Origin: Coemansia sp. RSA 487
Taxonomy: Eukaryota; Kickxellomycota; Kickxellomycetes; Kickxellales; Kickxellaceae
DNA: 64,000 nt
NCBI GenBank assembly: GCA_027577595.1
Contig: JANBRJ010000013.1
Location: forward strand, 186,001 to 250,000
Reading direction: 5' to 3'
Shown here: one piece after another, positions 20,570-29,907 of the stretch
How positions within the stretch are numbered: position 1 is the stretch's first letter
How the letters are laid out: every line of letters begins with the position of its first letter
The notes under the pieces: model-generated
The model's database searches: none
What the model saw: the letters and a program-made list of their open reading frames with translations, nothing else
What the model was told of the DNA's origin: nothing
Translations under genes and position numbers: made by a program

Positions 20570-21931
20570 ATGAAGCTCGGACTAAGCGTTGTTCTTGTTG
20601 CTCTTGCGGGCCTCGGGTACGCCCAGGGGCCACAGAAATGCACCAGCTTGCGTGTTCGCCGCAACGCAGCCTCACTATCTCCACAGGACTGGCAGTCGAT
20701 CAGCACCGTGCTCCAGAAGATGGACCAGGATGGGTGGATGTCGCGGTTTGGAGCCTCACACGACCGTCTGTTCAGCCGCGTGCACGGAAACACGTGCTTC
20801 TTCCCGTTCCACCGGCGCTACGTGCTAGAGTTTGAGAATATTGCGCGAAACTACGACCCGAACTTTGTGGTGCCCTACTGGGACGCTACTCAGAGCTTCC
20901 GTCAGCCGGCCAGCGACCCGATGCTGACTGCTGGCGTGCTCGGGACCAATGGCCAGGGCGCAGACAGCTGCGTTTCCAATGGCATCCAGGCAAACATGCA
21001 GTTCACGTATCCGAACAACCACTGCTTGCGTCGCACCTACGACCAGGGGACCGGTATTGGTCCGTGGTATGCGCCAGAGATCATCTCGTCCTACATCCAG
21101 TCGGACACCACGTTGGCGAAGTTCCGCGAGGACATTGAGTACAGCATCCATGGCGCTGTGCATCTTGGGATGGGTGGTGAGATGGATAGCGGCTATGCTG
21201 CGCAGGATTTCTCCTTCATGATCCACCATGCTAACCTCGATCGTCTGTGGTGGGACTGGCAGAACGCTCATGGCTCCTTCCTTATGTACGACGGTTCTGG
21301 ACCTGGTAACACGCCTGCATCGCTTTCGGACATTATCCCAGAGGACAACAGCGTCCCTCTCGGCAGCTCCACCGTCGAATCAGTGATGGTGCTTGGATAT
21401 GGCAATGTCTGCTACACTTATGACACAAGCCGGACGCCGCCAGAGGCATATCCGTCTGGCCAGACCAATGCTGGTGTCAATACCTCAGCACCACAACAAC
21501 AACAACAACAACAACAACAGCAGCAGCAGCAGCAGCAGCAGCCGCAACAACAAGCGCAACCAGAGCAGCAGCATCCCGAAGGCTTGTCTCTTGCAGCCAA
21601 CCCCGTTCTCTCTGGATCTTCCATCCCAGCAAGCCGCACACTAGAAACCTCCAGACTGCAAAGCGCACTTGGAATGGACATAATGAACCGCTTCTTCCCC
21701 GGACTCGGATCTGGCGTCATGTCGCGTAAGCGCAGATCATACAAGGAGCAGCCTGCCGATGCCGCTGCTGGAGCCTGCCAGCCCCGCAGGTCCATTCCTT
21801 TCCCCCCACGCTTGACGCCTGATTGGATCGACATGCACGGATTTGATCCAGACAGAGTCGAGATGTTCCATAAAAACGCCTGTGATCTTGTCGAGCTGCT
21901 CAACAACAGTACCTACATTTCTCCCTATTAG
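20570..21931 (+). CDS. Secreted tyrosinase-like copper oxidase 1, with poly-Gln insert
   Basis: A type-3 copper protein predicted to oxidise phenols or catechols. The 453-residue product has a signal peptide (1-18, MKLGLSVVLVALAGLGYA). The CuA site has His64, His72 and His81 (SHDRLFSRVHGNTCFFPFHR), and the CuB site His194, His198 and the His-His pair at 219-220 (IHGAVHLG; IHHANLDRLW). After the core comes a 16-Gln tract (about 309-324) and a Gln/Pro/Ser-rich linker. A C-terminal module ends TPDWIDMHG...YISPY and is shared with the other three tyrosinases. No Cys sits two residues before the second CuA His, so the thioether of classical fungal tyrosinases is absent. Single exon, convergent with tyrosinase 2 (192 bp). 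Confidence 0.92.
   Translation: MKLGLSVVLVALAGLGYAQGPQKCTSLRVRRNAASLSPQDWQSISTVLQKMDQDGWMSRFGASHDRLFSRVHGNTCFFPFHRRYVLEFENIARNYDPNFVVPYWDATQSFRQPASDPMLTAGVLGTNGQGADSCVSNGIQANMQFTYPNNHCLRRTYDQGTGIGPWYAPEIISSYIQSDTTLAKFREDIEYSIHGAVHLGMGGEMDSGYAAQDFSFMIHHANLDRLWWDWQNAHGSFLMYDGSGPGNTPASLSDIIPEDNSVPLGSSTVESVMVLGYGNVCYTYDTSRTPPEAYPSGQTNAGVNTSAPQQQQQQQQQQQQQQQQPQQQAQPEQQHPEGLSLAANPVLSGSSIPASRTLETSRLQSALGMDIMNRFFPGLGSGVMSRKRRSYKEQPADAAAGACQPRRSIPFPPRLTPDWIDMHGFDPDRVEMFHKNACDLVELLNNSTYISPY
21494..21541 (+). repeat. CAA/CAG tract encoding 16 Gln in tyrosinase 1
   Basis: The tract starts as CAA and changes to CAG units, 48 bp in frame, within the linker between the copper core and the C-terminal module. 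It is likely length-variable. Confidence 0.9.
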
Positions 21932-22123
21932 AAGGGCGGAACTTTTGTTTTACACTAGAAACAAGAAATAAACATGTTCTGTTTTATTCATCTCATAAAG
22001 TTTAATGGAGCCTTGTTGATCAAAGAAAGTAAGCAGCAAATGACTTTGCTGTTTTTGTGGGTGATATTAATGTCAACTGTGTTGAATAGTTCCTTAACTG
22101 GTAGAATATATAGAAAGCATAAA

Positions 22124-23489
22124 TTAAGACTTGTAGCCAGCCTTGCGCATAGCATCAACGAAATCCTTAGCGTCCTTTTCGACGCGTGCGACCTGGTCAG
22201 CCTTGGCATAGTGCATGTCGATCCAATCCTGAGTAATCTTGGCTGGATACGGAATGTACTGTCCAGACGGACCATTAGTATCGTGAGGAGCAACTATAAG
22301 ATTGCTGGCTTCTGGGGTATTGGCGGTCTTGGGGAACCAAGTCTTGAGAACATCCTTTGGCAATGTCGAGACGAGATTCTGAGTGATGCCAGAGTCCAGT
22401 GTGCGACGTCTAAGTGGGTTGCTCGCGTACTGGTAGCACATATTGCCGTAGCCAAGCTGCATGACGCTGCGGATCGCATCACCAAATTGCGGCATCGACG
22501 AGTCAAGAGAGATGTTGGTGTTATCGTAGTTGGGGCCATCCATGGTCCACAAGTTGCCGTTCATCTGCCATTGCCACCACAGGCGGTCGAGGTTGGCGTG
22601 GTGGAGCATGAAGATCCAGTCGTTGGGGCTGTAGCCCTGATACATGTCACCACCAATGTTGATGTGTACGATGCCGTGCAGAGAGTACTCGATGCCTGGG
22701 CGGAAGTCGGCCATCTTGGTATCTCTCTGGATCATCGAATCAATGTACTCGGGCGAGTACCACGCGGTGGGGTTGCCGTTGTTGCCAAAGTTGCGCTGGA
22801 AGCAGTGGTTGCTTGGATAGGCCATAGTCCAGCCGGCCTGGTTGCCGTTCTGGACACACCAGTTGGGACTGACACCGTTGCCACCGACCCAGTTGGGGGT
22901 CAGCACCTGGGAGGAGGCAGGAACACGGTAGTCCCTCATCTCATCCCAGTACGGCTGGATGTAGCCAGAGTTGTATCTCTTGGCAACGGATTCCCACTCG
23001 TACACAAAGCGACGATGGAATGGGAAGAACTGGCTGTTGCCGTGGATCTGGCCAAACCTACATTTCCAGAAAGCGAGACAACAGTCATGGAAATTGAAAG
23101 ACATTACATGTTAGTAAACATGACGTATTTGTTGACGTATTTGTTGATGTGTTTGGAATTCGTGTTATTCTTTTTATCCATCTTTCTAGCTTTGCACCGC
23201 TACATGCATGCATACATTTTTTTGCTTTAGATAAAAACAAAAGCTGCAAAGACGCTGATATGGATACTTACTTGTTGCTATGAACATTGGCAAACCATCT
23301 AAACCAGCCATCACGCTGCATTGCTGACAGGACAGCCTTTGTGAGCGACCATTCGTACGAGGTCAGGCTCAGCAGCTCCTTGCGCGTGTAGACGGAGGAG
23401 CATGCAGGCTGGTTCTGCTGTGCGTTGGTACCGCCAAGCACAGCCATGCCGATTGCTACGGCCGAAAGGACAGAAGAGGATAGCTTCAT
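22124..23489 (-). CDS. Secreted tyrosinase-like copper oxidase 2 (two exons)
   Basis: Exon 1 is 23272-23489 and exon 2 is 22124-23057. The 214-bp intron (23058-23271) has a GTAAGT donor and a TGTAG acceptor, and splicing restores HSNKFGQIHGN across CuA. The 383-residue product has a signal peptide (1-23, ending GGTNAQ), CuA His70, His78 and His87, and CuB with EYSLHGIVHINIGG and LHHANLDRLW. The shared C-terminal module contains TQDWIDMHYAKADQ. It is the shortest of the four paralogs, has no low-complexity linker, and is the only one with an intron. Loss of the characteristic SPY ending (here GYKS) is notable. Confidence 0.92.
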
Positions 23490-24117
23490 GATTTAGCACG
23501 ACACAATGTATAGGGTAGTTGTACTGCCTGTCTGATAACCACAATCTCTGCTGGATCAAGGTTTTTGCAATATGTCTGCTTGCTCCCACTCTCGGTTAGA
23601 TAAAGAGAAGTGATAAATTATAAATGTATAAAAGCACACACACGCTCAGATAAGCAAGAAAATAAAAGCCCAAGAAGGAATTGAAGACTGTGGAAACGAA
23701 AGAAAAAAAGGCAAAACGACCAGAGATGAAGCTGCCCCTTTTAAAGTAAGTTTCTTGATGAGTTTCTGTGTAATTCATGTCACATCCAAGGAAACATGTT
23801 GCTTTTCTTTTTCAGCGACTTTGTAATAAGCACGGCGTTGTGTAATTTTAGCACACCAGATTTTTTCCTGTTTTCTTTTGTTTTTTCAGATGGAAACGAG
23901 GCGATGTGATGTGCCTTTTTGGCTGGGGAGGAAGAAGCCCCATGCCCTTTTTCGCCGTCTTTGCGTGCAACGTCAATGTCCGACTGCAGATGCAGGAACA
24001 TCTGCGCGGGTCCGGGCGGGGGGTGCAATCACCGTCCCCTTCCGTTGTTTGTGTCTCCGCCACCGTCGCTTCTATTTCCGCCGACGTTGTCGCGGCTATC
24101 CTTTTTGAGAACTTGGA

Positions 24118-24140
24118 GCTGCTGCTGCTGCTGCTGCTGT
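24118..24140. repeat. (GCT)n microsatellite
   Basis: Seven GCT units in non-coding DNA between tyrosinases 2 and 3. Confidence 0.9.
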
Positions 24141-25102
24141 GAAAAACAAATTGTTGCTTGATTTTGGTCGTGTCTGTTTGGAACCTGGTTTGCGAGAGAC
24201 TGCATTCGCAGGAACCACGGCAAAAGGAAGCAATACCCATTGTTCGTTGAACCAACGGTTGCTTTGGTTCCTTTAATTTTTGTACCACTTGCAATATAAA
24301 AATAGCACGCCCAATGACAGTGGTGATCTGTGGAACAACACCTGCTCTATCTCTGTTTTTATCCCCCTGAATGGTGGCGGCCATTGCCTCAGGGGCCGAT
24401 TCGGCTTGCCTGCTGAAAGCCCTCCCTATCATTTCGCTACACAGTCGTGAGGTAATACATAATTAGCTCATTGTTCTCACTCACCACTGTAGCGATAGAT
24501 TTACTCATTATGTCCTTCTTGACGGATATTGTACAAGAGCAGAAGGGGAAAAAAGAACAATTTCCGTGGTAAATAAGGGTGCTGCATACAACATACGCGG
24601 GACCTGTTTGTGCATGTCCATCATGTCTTGTACTCCCCTGCATAAGCTTGTTCGCGTAGATATTTCCCATCTCCGATATGTGTGTGTGCGCTGACAAATG
24701 CTTGGCAACAGGTCAAATCAATGCAAACAGCACAAGTCACTCTTCTCATTAAAGGACTCAGATATTTCTTTCCAGGCCTTGCAAAGGCACATTCCACACC
24801 CACATTCACTCTTCCGCCCGTCGTACTGGTCGTTTTGTTTGTCAAAATACAGTCCTTTGTAATGGATAGAGACTGTTTGGGTGCTTGTTTCACACAAAAA
24901 ACCTGAGCGACATCCGAATACGTATTTTGGAAACGCAATATTTTCTCAATAAATCATTGATCGTCTCTCAATTGTTGTTCTCGGGAATTGCAGCTGACCC
25001 GCACAAGGAGAGCGAGTGTGCCTTTTATCTCTCTTTGATTTGTGTATCAGTTAATTGGGAAAAGTTAAATATAGCTTTTTTGAATTTGGAGGCTGCGCAA
25101 TC

Positions 25103-25137
25103 AAAAAGAAAAGAAAAGAAAAGAAAAGAAAAGAAAG
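25103..25137. repeat. (AAAAG)n microsatellite
   Basis: About six to seven AAAAG units in intergenic DNA. Confidence 0.9.
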
Positions 25138-26297
25138 GAACATTGAAATCACAGGCTTTTTCTTTTGCTTTGTTCCTCATTTGCAATTTCATTCAGGCGC
25201 AATAACCCCCGCAATTCGCGTTTACGCTTGTTCGTCGCTGTATGCATTGTTTCAATTGCTCGCTTGTGAGCTCCTGTGAGCCCAGGCACAGCTGCAGAGA
25301 ATTTTTTGCCACCTTGTTACTGTCATATGAGCTCTTGCTTCTCGAACTAATGCATGCTCCATCATTTTTCCATTACTGATCACGCGCAATCCTGTTTGAT
25401 TCCTGACTACAAGGACAAAAAGAAGGAACAAAAGGGAATCTCCATTTGAACTTATAAACACCTGGAAGCCCGTTTGACAAGCAGATGAATGCAAAGCAAA
25501 AAGCAGGTATATGGCATCTTGTGCACACAAAGAGCACTTGCCCAAGGTTGATCTGAATACCTGTTTGCAATTATTTATCAATGTCCCTTGTAATTTACAC
25601 CCTCATTTCCGCGAAAACGTCAACAGTATTTCTATAAATAACCTACATTTGAAAAGTGCGGAAAAAGCGTGCTACTTTCCAATTTTGTGTTCAGGCTCAC
25701 TGTGGATGACAATGATTTGTCATGCCATTATCTCTCCCGTCCGTAAACCTGTCATCGGCGTTTATAAATAGAATAGCGTAATTAATGCATCAAATATGTT
25801 TCTCTTATTCACACGCAAAAATAGACGAATGTGTCATTTCAGTTGACAAGAACCGGCAGTTGGAGCTGTAATGAAACGAGCAATTTTTTAAAAAAAAAAA
25901 CAAATGGCTCATAATGATGGTTTCACCAAATGTCTTTGGCATGTCTGCAAGCTTCCCCTCGCTACCTGCATCTGCTGGCGCCACATGTCTGGATGTTTCA
26001 TTTTGTACGCCTGGCGCATGTATATTGTTCGGTTGATTTGCAGATATTGACAAAACAAGAAATGGAACTGCCGAGTCATAAAATACACAATGCCCTCAGG
26101 CACCTTTTTTTTTGTTTTACAGACCACCATTATTCTCCCTTGTGTCTCCTTTGGCAACAGATGTTCAATTGTTTACGATAGCTCCCGTCCCCTCAACAGC
26201 AATAACTGAAAACAATATGGAGCTGCTCGGTAATAGGCTCACTCCTTTAATTATCCAATGCTGTTGGCAAGTACTATGAAGAAGGGATAGGGCATTA

Positions 26298-27500
26298 CTA
26301 GTATGGAGAAGTGTAGTTTGCGCGGTTAAGGTCGTCCACAAACTGCCGAGCCTCTGCCATCACTTTTGCAACAGCCTTCCGGTCAAGCTTGTGCATTGAA
26401 ATCCACATCTCTGTTAGTGGCGCAGGATACGGAAGCATGCCTTTGCCGGATATGGTTGCACCACGGGTAGAGTTACCCGGAGCAGCTGGCGGCATGGTAG
26501 TAGCGCCACCATTCGGACCAACCTCGCGTGCGATCGTTGGGAACCACTTTTCAAGAACGGATCGAGGAAGCCTACTGAGGCCAGAATCTGCAGACCCGAG
26601 TCCGCCTCTGAGCGGCGCAGATACCAAAGCTATGGTGCCTGCTGCGCTGCGCCCACCACCATTGCCTGCGTACCTGAAACACATGCGCCCTACGCCTATG
26701 CGCATCGTGGAGCCTACGGGTTCGCCGTAGTATGGAAGAGGCAGATTCATTGACATTGGTATGCCGTTCTGGTTGCGGCCATCCATGGTCATGCTATTGC
26801 CCCACGATTGCCACTGGTCCCATATACGGTCCAGATTGGCGTGGTGCAGGTAAAAGGCAAAGTCATTCGGGCTCCAGTACGTTCCCATATCGCCGCCAAT
26901 GCCCAGATGCACGCTACCGTGAATCGAATACTCGATGTTCTCGCGGAACCCGTGCATATCGCTGTACCGTTGCATCACAGAGTAAATGTACTCGGGCGAG
27001 TACCACGGCTGAATCTGGCTCCCCATGTCGTACTGCCTGGCCAGACAATGCGGGCTGGGGAATGACAGCGTCCAGCTCGCCTCAAACCCATCCCTTACGC
27101 AGCTGCCAAACCCGTTTCCACCAAGAAGCCGTGAGCTGAGCACTGTGGATGCTGCGGGGCTGCGTGAGTCGCGAAGCTCGTCCCAGTACGGAACGGCAAA
27201 GCTGGGATCGTACCCTTGGCCAACCTCCTCAAATTCCCTCAGAAAGCGCCTGTGGAACGGGAAAAAGTTGTCGTTTCCATGGATGTTGCCAAACTCGCGG
27301 TTATGTATATCTGCAAAGCGCGCAATCCATCCGTCGGCTTGCATTCTGTTGAACACGCTTACCATTCGATTCCATTCCTGTGGCGAAAGCGAGAGAATGT
27401 CGCGGCGCATTGCTATGGAAGAACATCCTCCCTGGGCACTGACAAGCTGTAAAACAAGCTGTACAAGCCCGATGCCTACAATTGCGTATATCGAAAACAT
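26298..27500 (-). CDS. Secreted tyrosinase-like copper oxidase 3
   Basis: The preferred start (27500) gives a 400-residue protein with a clean signal peptide (MFSIYAIVGIGLVQL..., cut after SAQ). An upstream in-frame ATG at 27557 would add 19 hydrophobic residues. CuA has His66, His74 and His83 (IHNREFGNIHGNDNFFPFHR). CuB has EYSIHGSVHLGIGG and LHHANLDRIW. A Gly/Ala-rich linker and the C-terminal module LTEMWISMHKLDRK...YTSPY complete it. Single exon, same strand as tyrosinases 2 and 4. Motif order and spacing (H-x8-H in CuA) match the other paralogs. Confidence 0.92.
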   Translation of the reverse strand: MFSIYAIVGIGLVQLVLQLVSAQGGCSSIAMRRDILSLSPQEWNRMVSVFNRMQADGWIARFADIHNREFGNIHGNDNFFPFHRRFLREFEEVGQGYDPSFAVPYWDELRDSRSPAASTVLSSRLLGGNGFGSCVRDGFEASWTLSFPSPHCLARQYDMGSQIQPWYSPEYIYSVMQRYSDMHGFRENIEYSIHGSVHLGIGGDMGTYWSPNDFAFYLHHANLDRIWDQWQSWGNSMTMDGRNQNGIPMSMNLPLPYYGEPVGSTMRIGVGRMCFRYAGNGGGRSAAGTIALVSAPLRGGLGSADSGLSRLPRSVLEKWFPTIAREVGPNGGATTMPPAAPGNSTRGATISGKGMLPYPAPLTEMWISMHKLDRKAVAKVMAEARQFVDDLNRANYTSPY

Positions 27501-28071
27501 TATAAATCTTAGAAAATATATTAATAAAAACAGCCAGGACGAAGAAAATGTTTTCATTACTTGTGGTCATATCGGGCATGTTTGGTTTATTTAAAAGAAT
27601 CCACAACATATCTGAAACCGTGGTCCATGCCTACGTTTCGAACATGGTATATTGGGGGAGGGGGAAATGTAAAGTTTATAAGCTAGATTAGCCCATGTGC
27701 TTGTAAATTTTTAATTTATTTTCTAGCGTTCATGTTTCATAGCCAATTTTATTTAAAGAAAAGCTATCAGCAACTCTTGCATCCTTTTGGTTCCAGAAAA
27801 GTGGATATTAAACTGGCTTGGACTGCCAGCAACAGGCGTTGGGGTTTAAAAAAAAAGTCAAATTAGCTTCCTTTATATTTCCTTGAAGTTTGAAACCATT
27901 TCCCAAAGATTGAAGCATAAAGTAGTTTATACACACATGCCACAACAGAATGACTTCCAGCCCGTAGAAAAGTATATTGAAAAAGAGCAAAAAGGTGGTT
28001 TCTAAAATGCCAGTCAAATCAAATATAAAACGATCATGAAAAACATAAAACGAAGGCGATGGGAGAGATGA
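27501..28071. other. Intergenic between tyrosinases 3 and 4
   Basis: AT-rich 570-bp spacer containing the promoter of tyrosinase 3. I see no gene or clear motif. Confidence 0.4.
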
Positions 28072-29907
28072 TTAGAGGAGGTCGGAGACAACGCCAGCAA
28101 CACCATTTGCAACATCAGAGACAACACCACCCGCAGCGTTGACAACGTCAGAGACAACACCACCAACACCATTTGCAACATCAGAGACAACACCATCAGC
28201 GGCGCTTGTCAGGTCAGAGAGAACGTTCTGGGCAACCTTGGCGTATGGCGACTGGTATTTGGCAGCATTCATATCGGCAACAAACTGCTTGGCCAGGGCA
28301 TAGTTCTGGCTGATCTCGTTGACCGAATAGCCGTGCATCTTGATGAAGCCAATGCTGTACGGGGCAGGGACAGGCATCGGGTACTTGGGACCAGCGCCAT
28401 CAAGGCCGCTATCGTCGCTGAGATCGTATGCAACGTAATCAACAGAGTAGGTTTCGGCTTCCGCCTCGTTGAAGGTGTTGCCTCCAACATGGGTCGGGAC
28501 CGAGACGGCTGCAGAGTAATCGGCGGTGGCGGTTCCTTGGCCAGCGTTCGACTCTTCAGCCGCGGACCCGGATGTCTCTTCCTCGATGTCGGTCTCGGCC
28601 GATGAATCGTAAGGCGCGCTGCTGACGGGGATGGTGGCCTCGTTATAGTCGGAGGTGTCGGTCTCCTCGGCATACGAGTAGTCGGTGCCATAGTTGTGGC
28701 CAGCAAGGTCGTTACCGTCGGAGGGGATGGCAGGGGCGGTCTGGCCGGTGTAAGCGGGTGCAGTGGGTTTGGACTCGGCAACAACAGGCGGCTCAGGGAT
28801 ATCGGCCTGGGTGTTGTTGGAGGCGCTGCTCTGGAGGGCAGGGAACCACTTGTTGAGCATGTTTGAGGGGAGCTGCTGGAGAATGGTGCTCTTGACGTAG
28901 GTCTCTGCGTCAGTCAGGATATCGTTGACATTATCAAAGACACCGTCGACCAGAGCAGGCAGACCGCCGCTGGAGTCATTGCCGTTTGCAGACGGGCGCG
29001 GGATGCACTTCTGCACATCGCGCTTGGTACCAACGCTACGCTTGGTCGTCTTTCCGACAGACATGACGTTGTCGTAAGTGAAGCACATATTGTTCATCGT
29101 CGGATACATGACATCAATGATGGCGTCGCCGTAGTGTGTGACGGGAGTACCGTAGCCAATGGCCTTGCCGTCGGCTGTGGAGCCGTCCATCGACCAGAAG
29201 TTGTTCTGCGGGTTCTCCATCTGCCAGACAAACCAGATGCGATCGATGTTGGCGTGGTGGACCCAGAACGCAAAGTCGTTGGGGCTGTACGTCTGCGTCA
29301 TATCTCCACCAAGCGACAGATGCACAAGGCCGTGGAGCGAGTTCTCAATGGCCGGGCGCAGCTGCGACATCTTGGTCGACCGCGTGAGGAGCGACTGGAT
29401 GTACTCAGGCGAGTACATTGGGCTGATTGTGTTACCGTTGTTGTACTGGCGGTTCAGGCAGTGGTTGCTGGGGTAGGTCATGGTCCAGGAGGACTGGACA
29501 CCGTTCGTCACGCACTTGCTGCCGCTCTGGCCGTTGCCACCAAGGTAGGATGACGACAGCACGGCGGAGCCCGAGGGGTTGGCATAGTCACGGACTTCGT
29601 CCCAGTACGGAAGCACAAAGGAAGAGTCGAAGCGCTGACCGACCTCCTCAAAGTCCCTGATGAAGCGGCGGTGGAACGGGAAGAACATCTCGCAGTTGTG
29701 GATAATGTTGAAGTTCTGCGTATGCAGGTACGCGAACCACGCAAACCAACCATTGTTGTTCATCTGCGTGACAACTCTAGATGTCGTGCTCCACTCAGCC
29801 GATGACAGGCTACGGACCTCCTTGCGGGTGGCAACCCTGCTGCAAGGAGTCAGCGCATCGACGCCAGCGATAGCGGCCAAGACAACAAAAGCCGAGGTGA
29901 GTTTCAT
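28072..29907 (-). CDS. Secreted tyrosinase-like copper oxidase 4, long form with 11-residue repeat tail
   Basis: The 611-residue protein has a signal peptide (1-19, MKLTSAFVVLAAIAGVDA), CuA His62, His70 and His79 (LHTQNFNIIHNCEMFFPFHR) and CuB with NSLHGLVHLSLGG and VHHANIDRIW. A long acidic, Ser/Thr/Tyr-rich, probably disordered region (about 385-520) follows. The shared C-terminal module (SIGFIKMHGYSVNE...YQSPYA) comes next. After the usual SPY end it continues into a tail with four copies of an 11-residue unit (GVVSDVANGVG type). Such a period suggests an amphipathic helix. It is about 150-230 residues longer than its paralogs. Single exon, with the ATG in a purine-rich context. Confidence 0.92.
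   Translation of the reverse strand: MKLTSAFVVLAAIAGVDALTPCSRVATRKEVRSLSSAEWSTTSRVVTQMNNNGWFAWFAYLHTQNFNIIHNCEMFFPFHRRFIRDFEEVGQRFDSSFVLPYWDEVRDYANPSGSAVLSSSYLGGNGQSGSKCVTNGVQSSWTMTYPSNHCLNRQYNNGNTISPMYSPEYIQSLLTRSTKMSQLRPAIENSLHGLVHLSLGGDMTQTYSPNDFAFWVHHANIDRIWFVWQMENPQNNFWSMDGSTADGKAIGYGTPVTHYGDAIIDVMYPTMNNMCFTYDNVMSVGKTTKRSVGTKRDVQKCIPRPSANGNDSSGGLPALVDGVFDNVNDILTDAETYVKSTILQQLPSNMLNKWFPALQSSASNNTQADIPEPPVVAESKPTAPAYTGQTAPAIPSDGNDLAGHNYGTDYSYAEETDTSDYNEATIPVSSAPYDSSAETDIEEETSGSAAEESNAGQGTATADYSAAVSVPTHVGGNTFNEAEAETYSVDYVAYDLSDDSGLDGAGPKYPMPVPAPYSIGFIKMHGYSVNEISQNYALAKQFVADMNAAKYQSPYAKVAQNVLSDLTSAADGVVSDVANGVGGVVSDVVNAAGGVVSDVANGVAGVVSDLL
28075..28200 (-). repeat. 33-bp tandem repeat encoding 11-residue units
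   Basis: Four imperfect 33-bp units (GGTGTTGTCTCTGATGTTGC... on the coding strand) encode the C-terminal tail of tyrosinase 4. Confidence 0.85.

Larger units (their letters stand above)
23490..26297. other. 2.8 kb gene-poor stretch inside the tyrosinase cluster
   Basis: The region holds the promoter of tyrosinase 2 and the 3' flank of tyrosinase 3. A GC-richer island at about 23930-24120 could hide an exon, but no frame is convincing on either strand. Simple repeats are (GCT)7 at 24118-24140 and (AAAAG)n at 25103-25137. No transposon or RNA gene was recognised. Confidence 0.4.

Noticed and set aside
21974-23230. 418-codon plus-strand frame opposite tyrosinase 2
   Set aside because: Mirror of the tyrosinase exon; the protein has no recognisable domain and crosses the real intron.
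23848-24432. 194-codon minus-strand frame in the tyrosinase intergenic gap
   Set aside because: Includes a poly-Ser run from a (GCT)n repeat and has no domain. The adjacent frames are equally plausible, so it is probably chance, although the GC island was noted.
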